Origin: Anaerolineae bacterium | GTDB lineage: Bacteria > Chloroflexota > Anaerolineae > Aggregatilineales > Aggregatilineaceae | DNA length: 64,000 nt | Assembly: GCA_018432315.1 (NCBI GenBank) | Contig: JAHDLB010000021.1 | Location: 62,001 to 126,000, forward strand | Direction: 5' to 3' | Shown here: one piece after another, positions 48,645-58,510 of the stretch | Position numbering within the stretch: position 1 is the stretch's first letter | How the letters are laid out: every line of letters begins with the position of its first letter | The notes under the pieces: generated by a model | The model's database searches: none | Seen by the model: the letters and a program-made list of their open reading frames with translations, nothing else | What the model was told of the DNA's origin: nothing | Translations under genes and position numbers: made by a program

Positions 48645-50066
48645 TCAATCGCGCGGGCCGAGGATGGTCCCCGGCGCGATCACCTGCTGGGGGACCAGAT
48701 CGGGCGTGGCGACCAGATCATAGACCATCGCCCCGGTGACGCGCACCGGCACGAATTCCCCGGTCGGCAGCTCGCCCTCGATCAGCACGTACCCGTCGAT
48801 CTCCGGCGCGTCGCGGTACGAGCGCGCCAGGCTGATGATCTCGCCGGTCGGGTTGCCGTCTTCGTCGGCGGCTTCGGCGTGGCCCTCGACCAGCACGTCC
48901 AGCGTCCGCCCGACCAGCGCCTGGTTGCGCGCCAGGCTGATTGGCTGCTGGACGCTCATCAGCAGGTCGCGGCGGTCGGCCTTGATCGCCTCGTCCACCT
49001 GATCGGGCAGATCGGCGGACGGCGTGCCCGGCTCGAAGCTGTAGGTGAAGCAGCCCACGCGGTCGAACTGCATCGCCTCGACGAACTGCATCAGCGTCTC
49101 GAATTCCTGGTCCGTCTCGCCGGGGTAGCCGACGATGAACGTGGTCCGGATCGCCAGATCGGGCATGGCGGCGCGCATCTTGCCGATCGTCGTGTGGACC
49201 CAGTCGACGTTGGCCGGGCGGCGCATCCGCAGCAGGGTGGCCCGGTCGGCGTGCTGGAGCGGGATGTCGAGATAGGGCACGATCTGGCGGTGGGTCGCCA
49301 TCGTCTCGATCAGGCGGTCGGTCACGTAGCCGGGATAGGCGTACATGACGCGAATCCAGGGCACGTCCGGCACGGCGGCAACGAGCTGGTCGAGCAGCGC
49401 CGCCAGCCCGTCTTTCTGACCCAGGTCGTGGCCGTAATCGGTCGTGTCCTGGGCGATCAGGATCAGCTCCTGCACGCCGCCGTCGCGCAGGCGCCGCGCC
49501 TCGTCGAGGATGCGATCCGCCGGGCGGCTGACCGCCGTGCCCTTGATGGCCGGGATCGCGCAGAAGGCGCACGGGCGGCGGCAGCCATCCGCGATCTTGA
49601 GATAGGCGCTGGCCCCCTGCACCGCGACCCGGCTCACGCCGCGCTCGTCGGTGCCCACCGTCACGGCCTCGTCGGGCAGGTGGTAGACCGGCTCCGGGTG
49701 TTTGCGCGCCCGCAGCCGCCGCACGAGGTCGACGATGTCCATCCAGCGGCGAGTGCCGATCACGCCGTCCAGCCCCGGCACCTGGCGCGGCAGGTCGCGC
49801 CCGTAGCGCTGCGAGAGGCACCCCGCGGCGATCAGGTACTGGTTCGGCGCTTTGTGGGCGGCCAGCTCGCGCAGCGCGTCGAGACTTTCCTGGCGGGCGG
49901 ATTCGATGAAGCCGCAGGTGTTGACGATCAGCACCTCGGCGCGGCGGGCGTCGTCCGTGCCGCGCAGGCCCGCCCCTTCGAGCAGGGCGGCCATCGAGTC
50001 GGAGTCGACGGTGTTTTTCGAGCAGCCGAGGCTGAGCAGATAATAGGCGTTCGAGCGTTGGGACAT
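48645..50066 (-). CDS. rimO: Ribosomal protein S12 methylthiotransferase RimO
   Basis: A 473-residue radical-SAM enzyme. The N-terminal MTTase domain has LGCSKNTVDSDSM, NTCGFIESARQES and AAGCLSQRY, whose three Cys bind one iron-sulphur cluster. The radical-SAM domain has CRRPCAFCAIP for the second cluster. A TRAM domain closes the protein (residues ~400-473). LGCSKNxVDS distinguishes RimO from the MiaB relatives. It adds a methylthio group to Asp of ribosomal protein S12. ATG 50066 gives the standard start; upstream in-frame codons are outside the family. It is divergent from rpmJ. Confidence 0.94.
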   Translation of the reverse strand: MSQRSNAYYLLSLGCSKNTVDSDSMAALLEGAGLRGTDDARRAEVLIVNTCGFIESARQESLDALRELAAHKAPNQYLIAAGCLSQRYGRDLPRQVPGLDGVIGTRRWMDIVDLVRRLRARKHPEPVYHLPDEAVTVGTDERGVSRVAVQGASAYLKIADGCRRPCAFCAIPAIKGTAVSRPADRILDEARRLRDGGVQELILIAQDTTDYGHDLGQKDGLAALLDQLVAAVPDVPWIRVMYAYPGYVTDRLIETMATHRQIVPYLDIPLQHADRATLLRMRRPANVDWVHTTIGKMRAAMPDLAIRTTFIVGYPGETDQEFETLMQFVEAMQFDRVGCFTYSFEPGTPSADLPDQVDEAIKADRRDLLMSVQQPISLARNQALVGRTLDVLVEGHAEAADEDGNPTGEIISLARSYRDAPEIDGYVLIEGELPTGEFVPVRVTGAMVYDLVATPDLVPQQVIAPGTILGPRD

Positions 50067-50198
50067 ACCGGCACCCACCCACAGATTTTTTACGATACGG
50101 ATTAGAACAAAGGCTATCATACCGGATTCGCGGGCGGGATGCGAGGGTGAGATCGCCCGCGCCCGGCGCTTCGCCCTGGATTTTGCGCCGATTTCGTT

Positions 50199-50204
50199 TA
50201 TAAT
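50199..50204 (+). promoter_or_regulatory. -10 element of the rpmJ promoter
   Basis: A perfect TATAAT about 90 bp before the rpmJ start. A candidate -35 (CTGGAT, 50176-50181, 17-bp spacer) is weak. Confidence 0.45.
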
Positions 50205-50296
50205 AGGCGGGCGGGTGCGTCCCGATCGTTTCAAGTTCCCTATCCCCGGCGGCGTCGGGCGATAGTTAAAAAATCTACCGGGGAGGTGAGGTTCTC

Positions 50297-50413
50297 ATGA
50301 AGGTACGGTCGTCTGTACGCAAGATGTGCGACAAGTGTTATTTTGTCCGCCGCAATGGCCGCCTGTACGTGATGTGCTCGGCCTATCCGAAGCACAAACA
50401 GCGCCAGGGCTAG
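50297..50413 (+). CDS. rpmJ: Ribosomal protein L36 (bL36)
   Basis: A 38-residue protein with the full L36 pattern: [14 protein letters not shown] start, zinc ligands Cys11, Cys14, Cys27 and His33, and the end [10 protein letters not shown]. It is a structural part of the large ribosomal subunit. GGGGAGGTGAGG gives a strong ribosome site. It stands alone here rather than in the usual infA-rpmJ-rpsM cluster, with its own -10 box and terminator. Confidence 0.98.
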   Translation: MKVRSSVRKMCDKCYFVRRNGRLYVMCSAYPKHKQRQG

Positions 50414-50437
50414 TTTGCGCCGTTTGGCACGTCTCCT

Positions 50438-50460
50438 AACGAGCCTCACCGGCTCGTTTT
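50438..50460 (+). terminator. Terminator of rpmJ
   Basis: AACGAGCC (50438-50445) and GGCTCGTT (50451-50458) form an 8-bp stem with a 5-nt loop ending in TTTT. Confidence 0.78.
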
Positions 50461-50611
50461 GATTCCGGTCGGTCTTCTCCCCAATTTTGTGCCATAATGG
50501 AATCATGATCGCGCGGGATGGGCGCGGTTGGGCCCCCACCGTGGCATTGCGGCACGGATTCGCGCGGGCAATCCCACAAAAATAGAATTAAGGAAACCAG
50601 GAGGGCGAACG

Positions 50612-53011
50612 ATGACATTCCAGATTCGCAAAGCAGGCGTCGTCGGTTCTGGCACCATGGGGAGCGGAATCGCGGCCCTGCTGGCCGGAATCGGCGTGCC
50701 GGTGGTCCTGTTGGACATCCCCGCGCCGGACAGCGCGCCGGGCGATCCCCCCCCGCAGCGCAACGCCGTCGTGCTCAAGAACCTGCAAACCCTCGAAAAA
50801 AGCCGCCCCGCCCAGCTCTATCACCCCACCGACCTGAACCTGATCACCCCCGGCAACCTTGAAGACGATCTCGACCAACTGGGCGACGCCGATTGGATCA
50901 TCGAGGCCATCGTCGAGAACCTGGCGATCAAGCGCGATCTGATGGCGCGGCTGGACGCTCTGCGCAAGCCGGGCGCGATTGTCTCGACCAACACCAGCGG
51001 CCTGTCCATCGACGCCATCGCCGAGGAGCGCAGCGAGGACTTCCAGCGCCATTTTCTGGGCACGCATTTCTTCAACCCGCCGCGCTACCTTGCCCTGCTG
51101 GAGATCATCCCCCAACCGCGGACCGATCCCGCCGTGCTCGACTTCATGGCGGCCTACGGCGAGCGCATCCTGGGCAAGGGCGTCGTGCGCTGCAAGGACA
51201 CGCCCAACTTCATCGCCAACCGCTTCATCAGCGTGGCGGGCACGTTCGGCGTCAATTACGCGCTCGATCACGGCTACTCCGTCGCCGAGGTGGACAACCT
51301 GACCGGCCCCTTGATCGGGCGGCCCAAGACGGCGACCTTCCGCCTGCTGGACCTGATCGGCACGGACATCATGGCGCACGTCAACCAGAATCTGGTCGAG
51401 GCCATCCCTCACGACGAGTCGCGCGCGGTGCTGGAACACGCCGGGTCGCGCGCGCTGCTGGCCGCCATGCTGGAGCGCGGGCTGTTGGGCAACAAGGCGG
51501 GCCAGGGGTTCTACAAGCGCGTGGACCAGCCCGACGGCACCCGCGAGTTCTGGACGCTGAACCCGGCCACGCTCGACTACGAGTCGCCGGAGAAGGTCCG
51601 CTTCGCGAGCGTGGGCGAGTTCCGCACGATCGACGACACCGGCGCGCGCATCAAGGCCCTGGTGAACGCGGACGACCGCGCCGGGGAATACCTGTGGCAC
51701 CTGCACGCCTTTTACCTGACCTACGCCGCGCGGCGCCTGGGCGAGATCGCCGACGACATCCCATCGATCGACAACGCGAACAAGTGGGGCTTCAACCACG
51801 AGCTGGGCCCGTTCGAGATCTGGGACGCGCTGGGCGTGGCGGAGACGATCCCGCGCATGGAGGCGGACGGTTACGCGGTGGCCGGCTGGGTCAAGGACAT
51901 GGTCGCCGGAGGGTGCCCGGCCTTCTACCAGCGCGACGATCACGGCGTGGTGATCGGCGTCTACGACCCGGCGCGGAAAGCATACGCCCCGCTGGACAAA
52001 GACCCGCGCGCCGTCGTCATTCGCGACCTGCGCGCTGCCGGGAAGCGCATCGAGGGCCGGGCGGGCGCGTCGCTGATCGACATGGGCGACGGCGTGGGCC
52101 TGTTGGAATTTCACAGCAAGGCCAACGCCATCGACGACGACATCATCGCCATGGGCTGGAAGGCGCTCGACCGCCTGCGGTCCGATTTCGACGCGCTGGT
52201 GATCGGCAACCAGGGCGAGCACTTCAGCGCGGGCGCGAACATCTTCCTGATCGCGATGCTGGCCCAGCAGGGCGAATGGGACCGGATCGAGGCCATCACG
52301 CGCGAGCTGCAAGACCTGTTCCAGGCGCTACGCTACGCGCCCAGGCCGGTCGTCACGGCGCCGTTTGGCATGGCGCTGGGCGGTGGGGCCGAGTTCGCCA
52401 TGGCCGGGACGCGCGCCGTGGCCCACGCCGAGCTGTACATCGGGCTGGTGGAGATGGGCGTGGGCCTGCTGCCGGCGGGCACCGGCTGCAAGGAAATGCT
52501 CCGCCGCAAGGTCAACCCGGTCATGCAGACGCCCAACGCCGACGCGCTGCCGCACGTGCAGCAGGTCTTCGAGCAGATCGCCCTGGCGAAAGTGTCCGAA
52601 AGCGCCCGGGGGGCGCGCGACATGGGCTTTTTGACGCCCGCCGACCGGATCGTGCTCAACAAGGGGCACCTGCTGGGCGAGGCCAAGCGCGAGGCGCTGC
52701 ACCTGGCGGCCAGCGGGTATACGCCGCCCCCGCCGGGGATGGTGTGGGCCGCCGGGCGCGACACGCTGGCCGCGCTGCGCATCGGCGTGTACACGCTGCT
52801 CGAAGGCGGGTTCGCCACCGAGCACGACGCGCGCATCGCGGACGCCATCGCTTATGTGTTGTGCGGCGGCGATCTGTCGGAGCCGGGATGGGTGCCCGAA
52901 CAGGTGATCCTGGACCTGGAGCGCGCCGCGTTCGTCGAGCTGTGCCACGAGCCAAAGACGCTCGAGCGCATCGCGCACATGCTGCAATACGGCAAACCAC
53001 TGCGCAACTAA
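50612..53011 (+). CDS. fadN: 3-hydroxyacyl-CoA dehydrogenase / enoyl-CoA hydratase multienzyme (FadN/FadB-like)
   Basis: A 799-residue fatty-acid oxidation enzyme. Residues 1-190 form the NAD-binding domain (AGVVGSGTMGSGIAALLAGIG), 195-320 the hydroxyacyl-CoA dehydrogenase C-terminal domain (KDTPNFIANRF, FYKRVDQPDG). From ~365 comes a second such domain (NKWGFNHELGPFEIWD), and from ~490 an enoyl-CoA hydratase-like part with GEHFSAGANI and FGMALGGGAEFAMAG (oxyanion-hole loops). This order matches Bacillus FadN. It oxidises the 3-hydroxyacyl-CoA and probably hydrates the enoyl-CoA. ATG 50612 has a GGAGG-like site (CAGGAGG). It begins an apparent four-gene operon with the kinase, thiolase and hydrolase genes. 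Confidence 0.92.
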   Translation: MTFQIRKAGVVGSGTMGSGIAALLAGIGVPVVLLDIPAPDSAPGDPPPQRNAVVLKNLQTLEKSRPAQLYHPTDLNLITPGNLEDDLDQLGDADWIIEAIVENLAIKRDLMARLDALRKPGAIVSTNTSGLSIDAIAEERSEDFQRHFLGTHFFNPPRYLALLEIIPQPRTDPAVLDFMAAYGERILGKGVVRCKDTPNFIANRFISVAGTFGVNYALDHGYSVAEVDNLTGPLIGRPKTATFRLLDLIGTDIMAHVNQNLVEAIPHDESRAVLEHAGSRALLAAMLERGLLGNKAGQGFYKRVDQPDGTREFWTLNPATLDYESPEKVRFASVGEFRTIDDTGARIKALVNADDRAGEYLWHLHAFYLTYAARRLGEIADDIPSIDNANKWGFNHELGPFEIWDALGVAETIPRMEADGYAVAGWVKDMVAGGCPAFYQRDDHGVVIGVYDPARKAYAPLDKDPRAVVIRDLRAAGKRIEGRAGASLIDMGDGVGLLEFHSKANAIDDDIIAMGWKALDRLRSDFDALVIGNQGEHFSAGANIFLIAMLAQQGEWDRIEAITRELQDLFQALRYAPRPVVTAPFGMALGGGAEFAMAGTRAVAHAELYIGLVEMGVGLLPAGTGCKEMLRRKVNPVMQTPNADALPHVQQVFEQIALAKVSESARGARDMGFLTPADRIVLNKGHLLGEAKREALHLAASGYTPPPPGMVWAAGRDTLAALRIGVYTLLEGGFATEHDARIADAIAYVLCGGDLSEPGWVPEQVILDLERAAFVELCHEPKTLERIAHMLQYGKPLRN

Positions 53012-53044
53012 GGGTCACGTGCCAAGCAAGAAAGGACCATGGGC

Positions 53045-56000
53045 ATGGTCAAACCCGATGAGCAGGGCCAGCCCGCCTATCACTGGATTCTGTTCGACCA
53101 GATGGCGCGGCTGACCGGCTATCCGCTCCAGAGGTTCACGGAGGACGCGACCTTCTGGCAGACCCTCATTCACCCCGAGGACTGCCCGCGCGCCCTCGAA
53201 GCCCTGGCCCAATTGGCGACGCTCGACGGCATCGAAACGGAATACCGCCTGACCACTGCCGGCGGTGACGAGATCTGGGTGCGCGATTCGCGGAGCGTCC
53301 TGCACGATCCCGGCCAGCCGCCCCTGGTCTACGGCGTGATCAGCGACATCACGCGGCACAAACAGGCCGAAGAAGCGCTCCACCGCGCCAACCGGGCGTA
53401 TCGCGCGCTCAGCGACTGCAACCAGACGATGGTCCGCGCGACGGACGAAACGGGCCTGCTCAACGACATCTGCGCGACCATCGTCCGCTCCGGCGGCTAC
53501 CGGATGGCCTGGGTTGGCTATCCAAGCAGCGAGTTGGATGTTCCGCTGGCGCCGGTGGCCTGGGCCGGGCACGAAGCCGGGTTCTTCGCCGCCGCCAGCT
53601 TCGAGATCCCCGCTTCGCCGGGCCACACCTGCCCGACCGCCCAGGCGCTGAGCACCATGCAGCCTGCCATCGTGCGCGACATCGCCCACGCGGACGGCAT
53701 CCCTTGGCAGGCGGAAGCGTTGCAGCGCGACTACCGCTCGGCGATCATCCTGCCGCTGGCGATGGACGGCGATCCCCTCGGCGCGCTGACCGTATACGCT
53801 GACGAGCCGGACGCGTTCGATCCCGAAGAAGTGGCGCTGCTCGGCGAGTTGGCGGGCGACCTGTCGTATGGCATCGCGGCCCTGCGCAATCGCCGCGAGC
53901 GCGAGCTGGCCGAAGAACGGCTGCGCCAGAGCGAATACAACATCCGGACGCTGATCGAAAACACGCAAGAGGCGATCTGGTCGCTGGACCGCGACCTGCA
54001 CCTGGTCACCAGGAATCAACAATTTTGCGACCTGATCGAGCGATTGTTTGGCTTCGTCCCTCAGATCGGGATGTCGAATCTGGTCTTCCTGCAGGACGAT
54101 GAGCGGCGTTTGTGGGCATCGGCATACCGGCGCGCGCTGGACGGCGAGCAGTTCGCCATCGAGCGCACCTACAGCCTCGAGACCGAGCAGATCGCGGTCG
54201 AAGTGGCGCTCAACCCCATCCTGTCGGATGCGGGCGACGTGACCGGGATCGTGCTGTTCGCGCGCGACGTCACCGAGCGCAACCGGAAAGAAGCCGCCCT
54301 GCACGAGTTGAACGCCCGCCTGTTGAAGCACAACCGCGAGCTGATCGCCCTCAACCAGGCCGGGCGCGAGCTGACCGCCACGCTCGATCCGCAGACGATC
54401 TATCGCGTGCTGTACCGGTCCGTTGCCTGGCGGTTGTTCGCCGCCCCGCATTTCGTGGTTGCGCTCTACGACGATGCCCGCCGCACGGTCACCTGTGCCT
54501 ATGCCGTCCTCGACGGCGAGGAAGTCGATCCGGCCCGGTTCGCCCCCTTGCCGCTCGGCGAAGGCCCGTACAGCGCGACGATCCTCAGCCGCAAGCCGCG
54601 CGTCGTGGATCGCCCGGCCCAGGACACGGACGCGACTCGCCGGGGCTTCTTCGTGCAGGCCGGAAGCGACGCCGGGCCGCTGTCCGCGATCTACGTGCCG
54701 ATGATCAGCAGCGACCAGGTGATCGGCGTGATCAGCGTGCAGAAGGCCGGGGCCGGCGCGTTTGACGAGGCCGACATCACGCTGCTGTCGATTGCCGCCA
54801 ACCAGGCGGCCAACACCATCCACAACGCGAGCCTGTACGACGCCGCGCAGCGCCATGCCACCGAGCTTGAGGCGCAGGCTCACCGCCTGAGCCTGGTGAA
54901 CCGGGTGGCGACGCGGCTGGCCCAGACGCTCGAGCTGCCCGAAATCTACGACATCGCGCTGACCGAGCTGGCCGCCATACTCAAGACTTCGTTCAGCGGC
55001 CTGCTGCTGTTCGAGGATGCCGAGATGGGGCGCCTGGTGGCCGACACGCATCCCTCGCTGGCGGGCAAACTCGAGATCACCATTCCGATCAAGGACAATC
55101 CCTCGATCGAGGTCGTGCGGCGCACCCACAAGCCGCTGGTGTCCGAAGATGTCCTCAACGATCCGGCCTTCGCGCCCGCGTGGGATGCGCTGCGCGCGCG
55201 CGGCACCCGGTCGCTGATCATCGCGCCGCTGGTAGTTGGCAGCGAGGTCATCGGCACGCTGGGCATGGACTCGACCAAGCTGCGCACGTTCAGCCCGACC
55301 GAGATCGAGCTGACGGAAACCATCGCCAACCAGGTATCGCTGGCGATCGCCAAAGCCCGGCTGTACGAGGCCGAGCGCGAGCAGCGCGCCCTGGCCGAAG
55401 CGCTACGCGATACCGCCGGCGCCATGAACAGCACGCTGAATTTCGACGAGGTGCTCGACCGCATCCTCTCGAATATTGGCCGCGTGGTCCCGCACGACGC
55501 CGCCAATATCATGCTGGTCGAGAAAGACAAGGTCCGCATCGTGCGCGGTCACGGGTACGCCAGCTTTGGGTTCGGCGAGTACGTGGCGAACTGGGTTTTC
55601 TCGCCGGAAGACCGCCCCATCATCCAGCAGGTCCTGGAGACGGGTGAGGGCTACGCCGTCCAGGATCGCCTGAACGATCCCAACTGGATCGACGTCCCCG
55701 AAGACCGCTGGATTCGGGCCTCGCTCAAGGTGCCGATCCGCTCCGATAACGAGATCATCGGGATTCTGAACCTGGATAACGCCCATCCCGGCACGTTCAC
55801 TTCGGACGATTACGAGCGGCTGCAGGCGTTCATCGACCAGGCGGCGGTCGCGATTCAGAATGCGCGGCTGTTCGCCGCCGAGCGCGAGCAGCGCGCGCTG
55901 GCCGAAACGCTGCGCGACACGGCATCGCTGATCAACCGCTCGCTGGAGCTGGACGACGTGCTCGAGCGCATTCTCGAAAACGTGGGGCGCGTCGTCCCGC

Positions 56001-58510
56001 ACGACGCCGCGAATATCATGTTCATCGAAGACGGGGTCGCGCGCGTGGTTCGGTCGCGCGGTTTCGCCGAGCGCGGGCTGGGCGAGTGGATCAAAGGGCT
56101 GCGCTACGTGGCCGCCGACGTCAAAATCTGGCAGCACATGCTCGCCACCGGCGAGCCGTTCGCCGTGGCCGATACGCGCGCCGATCCTTCCTGGGCCCCC
56201 CTGCCGCAAGAGGATTGGATCGGCTCGACGGTCAAAGCGCCGATCCGGCTGGAGCAGCAGATTTTCGGCATCCTGCACCTGGACAGCGCCGCCCCGAACG
56301 CGTTCAGCGAGGCGGACGCCGGGCGCTTGCAGGCGTTCGCCGACCAGGTCGCGATTGCCATCCGCCGGGCGCAGGCCTTCGCCGCCGAGCGCGAGCAGCG
56401 CACGCTGGCCGAGGCGCTGAGCCAGGCCGTCGCGGTGGTCAACAGCACGCTGGATTTCGACGACGTGCTCGACCGGCTGCTGTCGACCATCGAGCGGATC
56501 GCGCCCCACGACACTGCCGACATCCTGCTGATCGAGGACGGCGTCGCGCGGGTCGTGCGCACCTATCCGTCGCCCCACGAAGCCACCGAGCAGCAGGGAG
56601 TGCTGGACGTCCGCCTCAAGGTTGACGAAGTGGCCAACCTGCGCACGATGGTCGAGACCCGGCGGCCCCTGGTGATCGCCGAGACGCGCGAGTATCCCGG
56701 CTGGGTACGCTGGCCGGAAATCGAATGGCTGCGCGCGCAGGCTGCCGCGCCCATCGCCCAGGGCGACGAGGTGATCGGCTTTTTGACGTTGAACAGCCGC
56801 ACGCCCGGCTTTTTCACGCCGGAACAGGGCGAGCGGCTGCAAGCCTTCGCCGATCAGGCCGCGGTCGCGCTCAAGAATGCGCAGTTGTTCAAGGCCGTCC
56901 AGCAGCACCTGGCCGAGTTGGACGCTCTGCGGCGGATCACGCTCGACATCACCGGCCAGCTCGATCTGGCCTCGCTGCTGCAGGCGATGGTCGAGCGCGC
57001 GATGGAGTTGTTACAAGGCCAGTCGGGCGGCGTCTACCTGGTCCGCGAGGACCTCCACATGCTGGAATGGGTGGTCAAGGCCGGCCCCTCGCCGATCGCC
57101 ATTGGCACGCGGTTGGGATACGGCGAAGGGCTGTCGGGCCGGGTGTGGGCGCAGGACAGGTCGTTGATCGTGGAGCACTATGGCGAATGGGAGGGCCGCG
57201 CGGCGTTTTACAACCCGGATTATCACCTCAGCTCGGTCGTCGGCGTACCGATCAAGTGGGGCGAGGAGTTTCTGGGCGTGATCGTCATCGATGCGCTGGT
57301 CGAGCACGGCGACCGGCATTTCACCGACGGCGACGCGCACCTGCTCGGCCTGCTGGCGAACCAGGCCGCGATCGCGATCAAGAACGCCCGGCTGTTCGAA
57401 GAGATCCACTCGCACGCGGCCCAGCTCGAGCAGCGCGTCCGCGAGCGCACCGCCGAGCTGGAGGCCCAGCGCAGCCAGCTCCAGACCATTCTGGACACGC
57501 TGGGCGAAGGCGTGGTGCACACGATTGGCCCGCAGATAGTCTACACCAACCAGGCGTTCTGTGACCTGTTTGGCTTCACCCCGGACGCGGTCCTTACCCG
57601 GTCCGAGGACGTGATGGCGCACATCTTCGCGCTGGTGGAGGACAGAGAACGGATGCGGGAGGCGGTCGAGGACACCATCCGGCGCGGCGAAAGCTGGCGG
57701 GACGAGATGCGGCTCCAGCGCAAGGACGGCAGCGCCTTCGACGCGGCCATGACCGCCACCCAGGTCCCCCGCGCGGAACCGGATCGCCAGCGCGGCACGG
57801 TCATCATCTTCCGCGACATCAGCCAGCAGAAGGCGCTCCAGGACCAGAAAGACCGGTTCATCGCCAGCGCCTCGCACGAGCTGCGGACGCCCCTGGCGAA
57901 CATCAAGACGCGCCTGTACCTGATCCAGCGCCAGCCGGACCAGCTCCAGCATCACCTGGCGATCCTGGAGCGGGTGACCAACAACATGACCGAGCTGATC
58001 GAAAACCTGCTGGACGTCTCGCGCTTCGAGCGGGGAATCATCCCCCTGCGGCGGCAGCGCGTGGTGCTGCAAGACCTCATCCGCGACGTGGTCAGCATCC
58101 AGCAGGCGGAGGCCGAGCACAAAGACGTCGCGCTCGTGGCCCGGCTGCCCGCCGCCCCGCTGGCGGCTTCGATCGATCCGCAGCGCATCGCCCAGGTGAT
58201 CACCAACCTGATCGTGAACGCCATCAACTACACGCCGCCGGACGGGCAGGTGACCATCGACATGGCGCGCGACGGCGACCGCGCCGTCATCCGCGTGCAC
58301 GACACCGGGATCGGCATCGAGGCCGGCACGCTGGAGCACGTCTTCGAGCCGTTTTTCCGCGCCAACCAGGTTGCGGCAGGCGGCACGGGGCTGGGCCTGA
58401 CCATCGCCCGCGAGATCGTAACCCTGCACGGCGGCGAGATCGCTGCCACCAGCGAAGCCGGGCAGGGCAGCACATTCACCGTCAAACTAGATTTGGAGGA
58501 GGCAGACTGA
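53045..58510 (+). CDS. Giant multi-PAS/GAF cytosolic hybrid-less sensor histidine kinase
   Basis: About 1,821 residues without membrane segments. In order: PAS (1-110, apparently lacking its first strand), GAF (118-280), PAS (298-420), six further GAF domains (435-1455), a coiled coil, PAS (1480-1600), HisKA with SASHELRTPLANIK (phospho-His about residue 1611) and HATPase_c with NLIVNAINYTPP, DTGIGI, FEPFFRA and GGTGLGL. Three GAF-unit boundaries, each marked by AEREQRALAEA-like sequence, lie exactly 507 bp apart (55370, 55877, 56384), showing tandem duplication. It should sense small ligands or redox states and phosphorylate a regulator not encoded nearby. AAAGGA lies 8 bp before ATG 53045 (ATG 53039 is too close). 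The stop overlaps the thiolase start (TGATG). Confidence 0.92.
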   Translation: MVKPDEQGQPAYHWILFDQMARLTGYPLQRFTEDATFWQTLIHPEDCPRALEALAQLATLDGIETEYRLTTAGGDEIWVRDSRSVLHDPGQPPLVYGVISDITRHKQAEEALHRANRAYRALSDCNQTMVRATDETGLLNDICATIVRSGGYRMAWVGYPSSELDVPLAPVAWAGHEAGFFAAASFEIPASPGHTCPTAQALSTMQPAIVRDIAHADGIPWQAEALQRDYRSAIILPLAMDGDPLGALTVYADEPDAFDPEEVALLGELAGDLSYGIAALRNRRERELAEERLRQSEYNIRTLIENTQEAIWSLDRDLHLVTRNQQFCDLIERLFGFVPQIGMSNLVFLQDDERRLWASAYRRALDGEQFAIERTYSLETEQIAVEVALNPILSDAGDVTGIVLFARDVTERNRKEAALHELNARLLKHNRELIALNQAGRELTATLDPQTIYRVLYRSVAWRLFAAPHFVVALYDDARRTVTCAYAVLDGEEVDPARFAPLPLGEGPYSATILSRKPRVVDRPAQDTDATRRGFFVQAGSDAGPLSAIYVPMISSDQVIGVISVQKAGAGAFDEADITLLSIAANQAANTIHNASLYDAAQRHATELEAQAHRLSLVNRVATRLAQTLELPEIYDIALTELAAILKTSFSGLLLFEDAEMGRLVADTHPSLAGKLEITIPIKDNPSIEVVRRTHKPLVSEDVLNDPAFAPAWDALRARGTRSLIIAPLVVGSEVIGTLGMDSTKLRTFSPTEIELTETIANQVSLAIAKARLYEAEREQRALAEALRDTAGAMNSTLNFDEVLDRILSNIGRVVPHDAANIMLVEKDKVRIVRGHGYASFGFGEYVANWVFSPEDRPIIQQVLETGEGYAVQDRLNDPNWIDVPEDRWIRASLKVPIRSDNEIIGILNLDNAHPGTFTSDDYERLQAFIDQAAVAIQNARLFAAEREQRALAETLRDTASLINRSLELDDVLERILENVGRVVPHDAANIMFIEDGVARVVRSRGFAERGLGEWIKGLRYVAADVKIWQHMLATGEPFAVADTRADPSWAPLPQEDWIGSTVKAPIRLEQQIFGILHLDSAAPNAFSEADAGRLQAFADQVAIAIRRAQAFAAEREQRTLAEALSQAVAVVNSTLDFDDVLDRLLSTIERIAPHDTADILLIEDGVARVVRTYPSPHEATEQQGVLDVRLKVDEVANLRTMVETRRPLVIAETREYPGWVRWPEIEWLRAQAAAPIAQGDEVIGFLTLNSRTPGFFTPEQGERLQAFADQAAVALKNAQLFKAVQQHLAELDALRRITLDITGQLDLASLLQAMVERAMELLQGQSGGVYLVREDLHMLEWVVKAGPSPIAIGTRLGYGEGLSGRVWAQDRSLIVEHYGEWEGRAAFYNPDYHLSSVVGVPIKWGEEFLGVIVIDALVEHGDRHFTDGDAHLLGLLANQAAIAIKNARLFEEIHSHAAQLEQRVRERTAELEAQRSQLQTILDTLGEGVVHTIGPQIVYTNQAFCDLFGFTPDAVLTRSEDVMAHIFALVEDRERMREAVEDTIRRGESWRDEMRLQRKDGSAFDAAMTATQVPRAEPDRQRGTVIIFRDISQQKALQDQKDRFIASASHELRTPLANIKTRLYLIQRQPDQLQHHLAILERVTNNMTELIENLLDVSRFERGIIPLRRQRVVLQDLIRDVVSIQQAEAEHKDVALVARLPAAPLAASIDPQRIAQVITNLIVNAINYTPPDGQVTIDMARDGDRAVIRVHDTGIGIEAGTLEHVFEPFFRANQVAAGGTGLGLTIAREIVTLHGGEIAATSEAGQGSTFTVKLDLEEAD

